DNA of 64,000 nucleotides. Origin: Cohnella nanjingensis. GTDB taxonomy: Bacteria > Bacillota > Bacilli > Paenibacillales > Paenibacillaceae. Within the stretch, counting starts at the first letter, position 1; the number at the start of each line of letters is the position of its first letter. Below, piece after piece: positions 31,781-41,100 of the stretch. The translations under genes and the position numbers were made by a program. The notes under the pieces are model-generated. The model had not been told where the DNA came from. It did not search any database and was given only the letters and a program-made list of their open reading frames with translations. The stretch covers positions 230,423 through 294,422 of the forward strand of contig NZ_JACJVP010000007.1 of NCBI RefSeq assembly GCF_014212125.1, written 5' to 3'.

Positions 31781-33417
31781 TGCAACTGTTGATCGTGGAC
31801 GACGAATCGCACGTGGTCGATCGGTTGGCGACGACGATCGATTGGGAGAGCATCGGAATCGCGCAAGTGTATCGCGCTTATTCCGGTCACGAAGCGCTGG
31901 CCGTAATGGAGCAATTCTCTATCGACATCGTCATCACGGACATTCAAATGCCGGGGATGTCGGGACTCGATCTCATCGCCCGGATCCGGCGCGATTGGAG
32001 CAAGACGAAATGCGTCCTGCTGTCCGGTTATTCCGATTTTCAGTACGCCAAGGAAGCGATCCAGAATCAGGTGGAGGATTACCTGCTGAAGCCGGTGACG
32101 GAGCAAGAGCTATTGGACGCCGTCGCGAAGCTGCGGGGGAAATTGTTCGACGAATGGGAGCAGATTCTATCCGTCCGGAACCTGACGCGGACGCTGAACG
32201 AGAATATGCCGTTGCTGAAAGGCAATTTGCTGCTCGAGTTGCTTCAGGGCGCGGCATGGAAAGAAGAGACGCTTAGAGAGAAGATGTCGGCGTTGGCGTT
32301 GCCGGACTTGTACGGCCAACCCTGTTTTCTCCTGCTCGTCCGGTTGGAGGAGACGTTCGCCGATTACGATTATCGCGGCCAGTCGCTGATCGAATACGCC
32401 ATCGGCAACATGGCGGAGGAATTGTTCAACGGAACGTTCCGTCTCTGGCATACGAAGGATGCGCACGACTATTTGATTTTCGTTGCGGCCGCCGACGAAC
32501 GCGTAGAGGCGGGACAACGGGCGATGCTCTTCGAGCGGACGGCATCGCAATTGCAAGCGGCCGTGAAAAGCTACCTGAAGGGAAGCATCTCCGTGGTAGC
32601 GAGCGAGTCCGGCCGATTCCCGCGCGACGTGCCCGATCTCTACGACGGCTGCGTATCGGCGGCGCGCAAGAGGGTCGGCAGCGAGCAGGGCTTGTTCATG
32701 CGGGTCGCGGGGGAAGCCGCGGACGGCGACGTCGAATCGCTCCGCTGCCTGTACGAGCCGCCGACGCTAATTCATTTGCTGGAAGCCGGCCGCTGGGACG
32801 GCATGGCGGAGAAGCTGGAACGCATCTTCGAAGAGCTGCGGAACAAGTCTTCCAGCCCTCATTCGCAAGAGCATCTGCTGGAAGTGTACTTCGCCGTTTC
32901 TTCCGCGTACTCGTATATTTCGCATAAGAACGGTCAACCTTTATCAGACTTGATCGGGGAAGATTACGGGAAATTGACGGACGGCATTCCGTTCCGTTCC
33001 GTTCCGCACTTGCAGGAATGGTCGTTGCGGGTGCTGCAACGCTTGACGGAAGACAGGGACCGCGAGATGAAGGACAGCCGTTCCGCGCTCATCCGCGCCA
33101 TCCATAAATTCATCGACGAGAATTTGTCGCAAGACGTGACGCTGCAGAGCATTGCCGACCACGTCCACATGCATCCGGTATATATTTCGAAAATCTACAA
33201 GCTCGAGACCGGCGGGAACATCAGCGACTATATTCAGCAATTGCGCATGGAAAAGGCGGTTTACTTGCTCTCGAACAGCCGCGAGAAGACGTACGAGATC
33301 GCCGCCATGCTCGGTTATCAGCGTCCGCACTCTTTTAATTACGCCTTTAAGAAGCATCACGGAGTAACCCCGCAAGTGTACAGGGATCAACAGAAGAAAG
33401 GGGCGATAGGCCAATGA
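31777..33417 (+). CDS. AraC-type response regulator (YesN-like)
   Basis: A 546-residue regulator: an N-terminal receiver domain (D55 in IVITDIQMPGMSG, with D8/D9 acidic pocket and LLSGYSDFQYAKEA), a long central helical region, and a C-terminal AraC double helix-turn-helix (VTLQSIADHVHMHPVYISKI, then YEIAAMLGYQRPHSFNYAFK). When phosphorylated by the adjacent kinase it should bind direct-repeat sites beside -35 regions. The repeated 30-bp elements at 23383 and 26709 have that layout and position, making this the prime candidate to activate the island. The ATG overlaps the kinase stop. Confidence 0.93.
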   Translation: MMQLLIVDDESHVVDRLATTIDWESIGIAQVYRAYSGHEALAVMEQFSIDIVITDIQMPGMSGLDLIARIRRDWSKTKCVLLSGYSDFQYAKEAIQNQVEDYLLKPVTEQELLDAVAKLRGKLFDEWEQILSVRNLTRTLNENMPLLKGNLLLELLQGAAWKEETLREKMSALALPDLYGQPCFLLLVRLEETFADYDYRGQSLIEYAIGNMAEELFNGTFRLWHTKDAHDYLIFVAAADERVEAGQRAMLFERTASQLQAAVKSYLKGSISVVASESGRFPRDVPDLYDGCVSAARKRVGSEQGLFMRVAGEAADGDVESLRCLYEPPTLIHLLEAGRWDGMAEKLERIFEELRNKSSSPHSQEHLLEVYFAVSSAYSYISHKNGQPLSDLIGEDYGKLTDGIPFRSVPHLQEWSLRVLQRLTEDRDREMKDSRSALIRAIHKFIDENLSQDVTLQSIADHVHMHPVYISKIYKLETGGNISDYIQQLRMEKAVYLLSNSREKTYEIAAMLGYQRPHSFNYAFKKHHGVTPQVYRDQQKKGAIGQ

Positions 33418-33474
33418 AGCTGACCTTTCGCTGGTATGGCATCTAATCGATTAGACCGGAGGATTCCAATTCGG

Positions 33475-34494
33475 ATGAGTACGATCAAAGATATCGCTAG
33501 GCACGCGGGCGTTTCCGTCGCGACCGTGTCCTATGTGCTGAACAATACCCGGTACGTCAGCCCGGACAAGAGAGAACGGGTGATCGCGGCCGTGCAAGAG
33601 TTGAACTACGTTCCGAATGCCGCGGCCCGCGGGCTGCGCGTAAGGGAGAGCCGGACGATCGGGCTTATCGTCTCGGATATTTCCAACCCGTTCTATCCGG
33701 ATCTGGCCAAAGCCTGCGAGGACGTCGCCCAGCAATACGGTTACGCCGTGCATATGATCAATACGAACGACCAACCGGAACGAATGCGGCAAGCCGTGTC
33801 GCAGGCCCGCGAAGGCAAGATCGATGGGCTGATCGTCACGACGGCCCTGGAAGCCGACCGCGAGCTGTTGCAATCTCTCCTGGACCGCGAATTTCCCGTC
33901 GTGCTGGCGCATCGCCGTTTGGAGGGACTGGACGCGGATCTGATCGAATCGGATAACTACGAGGGCGGAATGCTCGCCGCTCGTCACATGCTTGCGCTGG
34001 GCCATCGCCGGATCGCGTTCCTCTCGGGCGTGGCGGGTTCGCCGATCAGCGAACGGCGCGTGGCCGGGTACCTGCAGGCGATGCGGGAGGCGGGAATCGA
34101 CGTGCTCGCGGAATGGGTGCTGCCGGGCGAAGCCAAATACGCGAATAGCTACGAGCGCATGGTTCAATACGCGGATATGGCCCCGGATACGAGGCCGACC
34201 GCGATCATCAACGTAAGCGACATCGGCGCGATGGGCGTGCTGGACGCGGCGGCCGACCGCGGCCTGCGCGTTCCCGAAGACGTTGCCGTCATGGGCTTCG
34301 ACGATCTGTTCCTCGCCGCGTTCCGTTCCGTTCGGCTGACGACCGTGCGCATTCCGCGCTACGAGCTGGGACGGCAAGCGACGGAGCTGCTGTTGAAGCG
34401 AATAGGCAAGGCGAAAACGGAGCGGCGGCATGTCGTATTGCCGGTAGATCTGGTCGTACGGAAAACTTGCGGGTCGGAGCAAGCGGACGGATAG
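33475..34494 (+). CDS. LacI-family regulator of the catabolic island
   Basis: A 339-residue regulator. The helix-turn-helix and hinge read TIKDIARHAGVSVATVSYVL, then NNTRYVSPDKRERV and LNYVPNAAARGL; the rest is a periplasmic-binding-protein-like sugar domain with TIGLIVSDISNPFYPDL and VMGFDDLFLA. GGAGG lies 12 bases before the ATG at 33475, a rather long spacing. It is co-directional between the two-component genes and iolC-like kinase, so the island has two layers of control. I see no obvious symmetric LacI operator nearby; the repeated 30-bp box is an alternative target but is not palindromic. Confidence 0.9.
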   Translation: MSTIKDIARHAGVSVATVSYVLNNTRYVSPDKRERVIAAVQELNYVPNAAARGLRVRESRTIGLIVSDISNPFYPDLAKACEDVAQQYGYAVHMINTNDQPERMRQAVSQAREGKIDGLIVTTALEADRELLQSLLDREFPVVLAHRRLEGLDADLIESDNYEGGMLAARHMLALGHRRIAFLSGVAGSPISERRVAGYLQAMREAGIDVLAEWVLPGEAKYANSYERMVQYADMAPDTRPTAIINVSDIGAMGVLDAAADRGLRVPEDVAVMGFDDLFLAAFRSVRLTTVRIPRYELGRQATELLLKRIGKAKTERRHVVLPVDLVVRKTCGSEQADG

Positions 34495-34560
34495 ACAAAA
34501 GAGGGCGTCAAAAAATTTTTTAGATGAACGCGCAAATATGGACTTGAGGAGGAAGCAACA

Positions 34561-35580
34561 ATGAACGGAATCGTTTTTCGGCCGGATCGGGATTTGGATC
34601 TGATCGGCGTAGGCCGACTTTGCATCGATCTGAACGCGAACGAAATCAATCGGCCGATGGAGGAGACGCGAACCTTTACGAAATACGTCGGCGGATCTCC
34701 CGCGAACATTACGATCGCGGCTTCCCGTCTGGGCTTGCGCGGCGGATTTATCGGCCGCGTGGCGGACGATGCCTTCGGCCGGTTTATAACGGGATATCTG
34801 CGCGCGGAAGGCATCGATGCTTCCCGCGTCGTGACCGATCGGCCGGGCAGCGTGACTGGCTTGTCTTTTACCGAGATCAAGTCGCCGACCGATTGCAGCA
34901 TTCTCATGTACAGAGATCATGTCGCCGATCTGAACCTTGAGCCGGGCGACATGGACGAGGCGTACATCCGGCGAGCGAAGGCCGTCATGATCAGCGGCAC
35001 GGCGCTGGCGAAGAGCCCGTCTCGCGAGGCGGTGTTTCGCGTCATCGAGCTGGCGCGCAAGCATGGCGCCGTGTTGTTGTTCGATATCGACTATCGCCCT
35101 TATTCCTGGGCTTCCCGAGATGAGATTTACACGTATTGCCGACTGGCGGCGGGGCAATGCGACGTCATTCTCGGAGGCCGGGAAGAGTTCGACATGCTGG
35201 AAGAAACCGGAGGCGCGGGGGCGGAAGACTTCGCCACGGCCAAGCAATGGTTCGCGCACCGGGCGAAGCTGGTCGTCGTGAAGCACGGCGGCGACGGTTC
35301 GATCGCGTTCGAGAGCGGTGGAGGCGTCTATCGCGCCGGCGTGTTTCCGGCGCAGGTCGTCAAGACGTTCGGCGCCGGAGATTCGTTCGCGGGGGCGTTC
35401 ATCTACGGGCTGATGCAGGGATGGGCGGTCGAACGCTGCCTCGAATACGGCAGCGCGTCCGCCTCCATCGTCGTTTCCAGCCATAGCTGTTCCGACGCGA
35501 TGCCCGCGAAGAGTCAGATCGACGAAATCATTCGGAAGCATAAGCCATCACAATTATCTCGGGAGGGAACCCATCCATGA
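34561..35580 (+). CDS. iolC: IolC-like 5-dehydro-2-deoxygluconokinase (PfkB family)
   Basis: A 339-residue sugar-acid kinase. The N-terminus ([19 protein letters not shown]), [44 protein letters not shown] and the PfkB ATP signature [16 protein letters not shown], with catalytic Asp in GAGDS, follow Bacillus IolC very closely. IolC phosphorylates 2-deoxy-5-keto-D-gluconate before aldol cleavage to malonate semialdehyde and DHAP. The stop overlaps the next start (ATGA), so it is coupled to the iolA-like gene. The rest of the iol pathway is missing here, so a different precursor may feed it. Confidence 0.88.
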   Translation: MNGIVFRPDRDLDLIGVGRLCIDLNANEINRPMEETRTFTKYVGGSPANITIAASRLGLRGGFIGRVADDAFGRFITGYLRAEGIDASRVVTDRPGSVTGLSFTEIKSPTDCSILMYRDHVADLNLEPGDMDEAYIRRAKAVMISGTALAKSPSREAVFRVIELARKHGAVLLFDIDYRPYSWASRDEIYTYCRLAAGQCDVILGGREEFDMLEETGGAGAEDFATAKQWFAHRAKLVVVKHGGDGSIAFESGGGVYRAGVFPAQVVKTFGAGDSFAGAFIYGLMQGWAVERCLEYGSASASIVVSSHSCSDAMPAKSQIDEIIRKHKPSQLSREGTHP

Positions 35581-37025
35581 ATCAGATCGACGCATTACGC
35601 AATTATATCGGCGGCGAGTGGGTGCCGTCGGCTTCTAACCGGACGGAAGCCGTACCGAATCCGGCGACGGGCGAGACGTTGGCGTACGTGCCTTATTCGA
35701 CGGCCGAAGACGTGAGAGTCGCCGTGCGGGCGGCTGCGGAAGCCTCGCGCGGATGGCGCAAGGAACCGGTGCCGAAGCGGGCGCGAATTTTGTTCAAGTA
35801 CCAGCAGATTCTGGTCGAGCACTGGGACGAGTTGGCCCGGCTGATCACGCTCGAGAACGGCAAGAGCTACGGAGAAGCCTACGGGGAAGTGCTGCGCGGC
35901 ATCGAATGCGTCGAATTCGCGGCGGGCGCGCCAACGCTTATGATGGGCAGCGTACTTCCGGATATCGCGACGGGCATCGAATCCGCCATGTACCGGTATC
36001 CGATCGGCGTCGTCGGAGGCATCACGCCTTTTAACTTCCCGATGATGGTTCCGTGCTGGATGTTTCCTCTGGCGATCGCTTGCGGCAATACGTTCGTGCT
36101 GAAGCCGTCCGAACGGACGCCGCTGCTCGCGAACCGGCTCGCCGAGCTGCTCGCGGAAGCGGGCTTGCCCGCCGGCGTGTTCAATATCGTTCACGGCGCG
36201 CGCGACGTCGTGAACGAGCTGCTCGCGAACGAAGGCGTGGGCGCCATATCGTTCGTCGGATCTCAGCCCGTCGCGGAATACGTCTACAAGACGGGCGCGG
36301 CGAACGGCAAACGCGTGCAGGCGCTGGCCGGAGCCAAGAACCATTCCATCGTCCTGCCGGACGCCAATCTGGAGCTCGCGGTGAAAGAAATCACGAACGC
36401 CGCGTTCGGTTCGGCCGGAGAACGCTGCATGGCCTGTTCCGTCGTCGTCGCCGTCGGGGACGTAGCGGATAAGCTAGTCGAGGCGCTGCATCGGTCGGCT
36501 TCGGGCCTCTCGATCGGCAACGGATCGGAGCCGAACGTGTTCCTCGGGCCGGTCATCCGCGAGTCGCATAAAGCGCGCACGCTGTCTTACATCGAGAGGG
36601 GCGAAGCGGAAGGCGCCGAGTTGGTACTGGACGGCCGCGAAGCCGAGGCTGCGCGAGGCGAAGGTTACTTCGTCGGGCCGACGATCTTCGACCGGGTGAA
36701 GCCGGGTATGAAGATATGGACCGACGAGATCTTCGCGCCGGTTCTGTCGATCGTCCGCGCGGACACGCTGCAAGACGCGATCGCGATCGCCAACCGGTCC
36801 GAGTTCGCCAATGGCGCGTGCATCTACACCGACAGCGCCGCCGCGATCCGCGAGTTCCGCGACACCATCGCCGCGGGCATGCTGGGCGTGAACGTCGGCG
36901 TACCCGCCCCGATGGCGTTCTTTCCGTTCTCGGGCTACAAGAAATCGTTCTACGGCGATCTCCATGCGAACGGGCGCGACGGGGTGGAGTTCTACACCCG
37001 CAAAAAGATGATCGTGCAACGGTAA
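35577..37025 (+). CDS. iolA: IolA/MmsA-type CoA-acylating semialdehyde dehydrogenase
   Basis: A 482-residue aldehyde dehydrogenase that converts malonate or methylmalonate semialdehyde to acetyl- or propionyl-CoA with CO2 and NADH. The catalytic Cys284 is in [11 protein letters not shown]; the IolA/MmsA-specific end [20 protein letters not shown] and the [18 protein letters not shown] tail are present, as is [18 protein letters not shown]. The ATG overlaps the kinase stop by four bases. Together with an IolC-like kinase it is the expected end of a path that yields malonate semialdehyde; the intervening aldolase is not in the window. Confidence 0.92.
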   Translation: MNQIDALRNYIGGEWVPSASNRTEAVPNPATGETLAYVPYSTAEDVRVAVRAAAEASRGWRKEPVPKRARILFKYQQILVEHWDELARLITLENGKSYGEAYGEVLRGIECVEFAAGAPTLMMGSVLPDIATGIESAMYRYPIGVVGGITPFNFPMMVPCWMFPLAIACGNTFVLKPSERTPLLANRLAELLAEAGLPAGVFNIVHGARDVVNELLANEGVGAISFVGSQPVAEYVYKTGAANGKRVQALAGAKNHSIVLPDANLELAVKEITNAAFGSAGERCMACSVVVAVGDVADKLVEALHRSASGLSIGNGSEPNVFLGPVIRESHKARTLSYIERGEAEGAELVLDGREAEAARGEGYFVGPTIFDRVKPGMKIWTDEIFAPVLSIVRADTLQDAIAIANRSEFANGACIYTDSAAAIREFRDTIAAGMLGVNVGVPAPMAFFPFSGYKKSFYGDLHANGRDGVEFYTRKKMIVQR

Positions 37026-37072
37026 GCTCGGGCGGCAAGTCGGTAAACCATTCGAGAGCAAAGGGCGGCGGA

Positions 37073-37846
37073 ATGACTATGGCAAACTTGAATTTATTCG
37101 ATCTGACGGGGAAAAAGGCGATCGTAACCGGAGCGGGCCGCGGTTTGGGTCGGGGCATCGCGACGGCGCTGGCTACGGCGGGCGCGGAAGTCGTGATCCT
37201 CGATATCGCCGACGCGGCGGCGAATACCGCGGCTGAATTGACCGAGGGCGGTCTGGCCGTTCATGCGGTCAAAGGAAATCTAATGGACAGGGACGACCTG
37301 GAACGCGGGTTTCGGGAATCCGTCCGATTGCTGGGCGGAAGGGTCGACATTCTGGTTAATAACGCGGGCATGCACGATCGCAGAGCTTGCCTCGACCTTC
37401 CGGTCGAAAGCTGGGATAAGGTGCTGGAGTTGAACATTACGGCGGTGTACCAGCTTTGCCGCTTGGCGGGGGCGATCATGGTCGGCCAAGGGAGCGGCAA
37501 AATCATCAACATGGCGTCCATGCTCAGTTTCCTGGGCGGCTTTAACGCTTCCGCGTACGCGGTCAGCAAGGCGGGCATCGCCCAATTGACGAAGTCGCTG
37601 TCCAACGAGTGGGCAGGACGCGGCGTGCAAGTCAATGCCATCGCTCCGGGTTACATGGCGACCGAGATGAATACGGATTTGCTTCATGACGACGTCCGTC
37701 TTCCGCAGGTCAACGCGCGCATCCCGGCCGGACGCTGGGGCAATCCGGACGACTTGGCGGGCGTCAGCGTATTCTTGTCGTCCGCCGCATCCGATTACGT
37801 ATCGGGCGTGATCGTGCCCGTCGACGGCGGTTACTTGGCGAGATAG
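37073..37846 (+). CDS. KduD-like SDR (sugar-acid dehydrogenase)
   Basis: A 257-residue SDR of the 2-deoxy-gluconate 3-dehydrogenase / KduD type. It opens F-D-L-T-G-K-K-A-I-V-T-G-A-G-R-G-L-G, has NNAG, and S149, Y162 and K166 as catalytic residues; the end RWGNPDDLAGVSVFLSS with VDGGYLAR is characteristic. KduD enzymes interconvert keto and hydroxy groups of deoxy-sugar acids. Oxidation of a 2-deoxy-gluconate would give the IolC substrate, which makes chemical sense here but is inference. ATG 37073 is used; 37079 is also possible. It is the last gene before a strong terminator. Confidence 0.87.
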   Translation: MTMANLNLFDLTGKKAIVTGAGRGLGRGIATALATAGAEVVILDIADAAANTAAELTEGGLAVHAVKGNLMDRDDLERGFRESVRLLGGRVDILVNNAGMHDRRACLDLPVESWDKVLELNITAVYQLCRLAGAIMVGQGSGKIINMASMLSFLGGFNASAYAVSKAGIAQLTKSLSNEWAGRGVQVNAIAPGYMATEMNTDLLHDDVRLPQVNARIPAGRWGNPDDLAGVSVFLSSAASDYVSGVIVPVDGGYLAR

Positions 37847-37923
37847 AACCCGGAAGATCGCCCGCTATCTTCGGAGTCTCGAACTACGGGCTACGGAAAC
37901 CCGAGGAGCAGATAAATAACGAA

Positions 37924-37966
37924 AGAGAGCGACCGGAACCCGCGAGGGTCGGTTGCTCTCTTTTTT
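37924..37966 (+). terminator. Terminator closing the catabolic island
   Basis: AGAGAGC-GACC pairs with GGTT-GCTCTCT around a CCCGCGAGGG inner hairpin, followed by six T. Confidence 0.92.
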
Positions 37967-38082
37967 GGTCATACAGAATTTATAAGCTGCACGACACGCA
38001 TTTCCGAATCACCTCCGACATAAACGTTTCTCCGCCATCCCGAAGGACGGCGGAAGCCGTTTATGCTTGATAACCGAGCCTA

Positions 38083-38124
38083 TAACCGCGGTTAGATTCG
38101 ATCGGCCGCGAATTCAACTATAAT
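38083..38124 (+). promoter_or_regulatory. Promoter and palindrome before the SLH protein gene
   Basis: TTCGAT (38097-38102), 16-bp spacer, consensus TATAAT (38119-38124). A perfect 12-bp palindrome TAACCGCGGTTA (38083-38094) abuts the -35, and ATAACCG is repeated upstream (38070-38076). A regulator site is plausible. Confidence 0.5.
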
Positions 38125-38174
38125 TCGAGTATCTATCGATGGAGATCGATGCGGAAAGGAAGGTATTTGCACGG

Positions 38175-41100
38175 ATGAGACGTTCTTTCTCTCTTTTTAT
38201 GGCTCTTTTTCTAGCGATCGGCGTCATCCCGATTCATGCGTTCGCCGATTCGGGCGCCGCCATGCCGGGCGACGGTTCTGCCGGGAACCCCTATCGGATC
38301 ACGACGCTCGCGCAGCTGAACGCCGTGCGCGATGACTTGGATGCGTCCTATCGGCTGGAGGCGGATATCGACGCTTCGGATACCGCCGGCTGGAACGCCG
38401 GGGAAGGCTTTGAGCCGATCGGGAATTTCGATCAACGGTTCAAAGGCGACTTCGACGGCAACGGTCACCTCATCACGGGGCTCGCGATCAACAGTCCCGA
38501 GTCGGACTTTATCGGTCTATTCGGTTACCTGGACGGCGGCAAGGTGCATCATGTCGGCTTGGAGAACGTCGACATCAAGGGCAAGCAGCACGTCGGCGGG
38601 ATCGCGGGATACAGCGCGAACGGCGAGATCGCGAACGCGTATACGACCGGCCGCCTGAACGGCGGCACCAACTTCGTCGGCGGGATCGCGGGGACGAATG
38701 ACGACGGCATGATCAGCAACGTCTACTCTGCCGCCGACGTGAGCGGGCAGGCGTATGTAGGCGGACTAACAGGGTTCAACGAGAACGCCAACGCCATCAT
38801 CGTCAACGCCTACGCCGTCGGCCGCGTCTCGGGCGGCTCCCAGGTCGGCGGGGTGGCGGGGTGGAACCTGCTTGGCGCCGCCATCATGAATGTCTATGCC
38901 AGCGGCCGCGTCAGCGGCAATCAGTCGACGGGCGGACTCGTGGGGCTGAACGAGAACGCGGGGGCCGTCATCGGCGGCTATTGGGACATGGAAGCGACCG
39001 GGGTCCCGATCGGGGCCGGCGCGCTGCGGGCCGGCGGCATCTTCTCCGCCATCGGCTTGGGCACGGCCGGTGCCCTCCGGATGAGCAGCTATGCCGGGTT
39101 TGACTTCGGCGGCACGTGGTTTATGGTCGACGGCGCGACCCGGCCGTTCCTCCGGTCGGAGTGGTCCGCGGAGATCCGGAACCCGCACCAACTGCAATTG
39201 ATCGCGATGAATATGTCGGCGAATTACACATTGGCGCGGGACATCGACTTCGGCGCCGCCTTCACGGACGACAGCGCATCCGATATGTGGGCGACGCGCG
39301 CGGCCGCGGACGGGTCCATCGCCGGCGCGGGCTTCGCGCCGTTGGGCAGAGATTACACTTGGTCGTACACCGGCCTATTCGATGGACAGGACCGCATTAT
39401 CCGCAATCTGACGATCAATCGCCAGGGAGCCGAACCGGTCGGCCTGTTCGGCATGGTCGGTTCAGGCGGAGTCGTGCGCAGCGTCGGACTGGAAGGGGGT
39501 TCCGTGACCGGGAACAACCATGCCGGCGCCTTGGTAGGCTACAACAATACCGGTACGGTGGAAACGTCTTACGCTACGACCGCAGTCCGCGGCAACCAAT
39601 ATGTCGGCGGGTTAGTGGGGACCAACGGCAACAATAGCGCCATCAGGAAGTCTCATGCCTCCGGCGACGTCACCGGCCACAATTATGTCGGCGGACTGGT
39701 CGGATACAATACGCGTCTGGCCGGCGGTGGTTTGGTGAGCGAGTCTTATGCGGAGGGCAGCGTGACCGGCATTCCGATCGGCAACAGCGACAGCGAGGGC
39801 GTCGGCGGGCTGGTCGGGCTCAACGACGCCGGCACCATCGAGAAGTCCTATGCGACCGGCAGCGTCGCCGGGCAGATCCATGTCGGCGGACTGGTCGGTA
39901 CGCAGGGATTCTACAGCGTGGTCGACCAATCCTACGCGACGGGCAACGTCGCCGGCAGCGAAAAAGTCGGCGGGTTGGCAGGGATGCAGTACGGCCAGAT
40001 CAGCCGGTCTTATGCCTCCGGCCGCGTTACCGGTACGGACTTTGTCGGCGGGCTCGCAGGACGGATCGAACAGCAGGCGAAGATCAGCAACGCATACGCC
40101 GTCGGCCCCGTCGAAGGCCGCTACGATGTTGGCGGACTGGTCGGACGCAACGTCGGCAGCATCGACCATTCCTATGCCGCCGGCAGCGTCAAGGGGAGCG
40201 GAGATGTCGGCGGGCTGGTAGGGAGGCTGAACTTCGGTACGGAGTCCGCTAGCTACTATGACCGGGAGACGACGGGCCAATCCGGCAACGGCAAAGGCGA
40301 AGCCCGGACCACGGCGGAGATGAAGCGGCGCGACACGTTCGGATCCTGGGATTTCGCGCAGATCTGGACCTTGCAGGCCGGGAAGGCCTATCCCGTCCTG
40401 CGGGATATAGCCGCCAATCTCGCACTGGATGCGGCTCCGCCTACCGTCGAGAGCGCTCAGGTGGACGTCGCGCAGCCGGACCGGCTCGTCGTGACCTTCG
40501 ACGAAGAGGTAACCGCTCCGGACGCCAGCGGGGTCGCGATCGGCGCGGACGGAACCCCCATGGCGATCGCGAGTATCGGCGGTTCGGGGACGAAGACGCT
40601 GACCTTCGTCGTCGGCGTCCCTTTCGAGCAGAGTCAAGCGGTGGCCTTGTCCTACGACGGAAGCAGGGGTACGATCACGGACCTCGCGAACAATGCGCTG
40701 CGCAGCTTCGAGGATTTGCCGGTGGCGTTCGCCGACCGGACCCCGCCTCGGATCTTGATCACGATGACGACGGCGGACGGGAGCGTCTACGAAGACGGCG
40801 CTTGGACGAATCAGCAGGTGACCGTGAACGTGTCAGCCTCGGATAAGAGCGGCGTCGGCTCCGTCACCTATTCGCTGGGTGGCGAAGCGACTTGGAGCCC
40901 TTATACGGCCGACATCGTCTTGCGGGAGGACGGCGTCTATGCGATCGCGATCAAGGCCATCGATACGGCGAACAACGAAGCGATCGAACGCCGCACCGTG
41001 AAGATCGGCACGAGCGGGCTGACGCTGACGCCAAAGTTGACGAAGGCGGACGGCAGCGCTTATGCGAGCGGTGAGTGGACGAATGCCAGCGTAACCGTGA

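Noticed and set aside
33451..35541. 696-codon minus-strand open frame opposite lacI and iolC
   Set aside because: The plus strand holds two well-conserved genes with ribosome sites. The minus frame is low-complexity and has no recognisable domain.
23383..37846. Standard myo-inositol operon
   Set aside because: Only IolC- and IolA-like genes are present. The dehydrogenase, dehydratase, isomerase, hydrolase and aldolase are not in the window.
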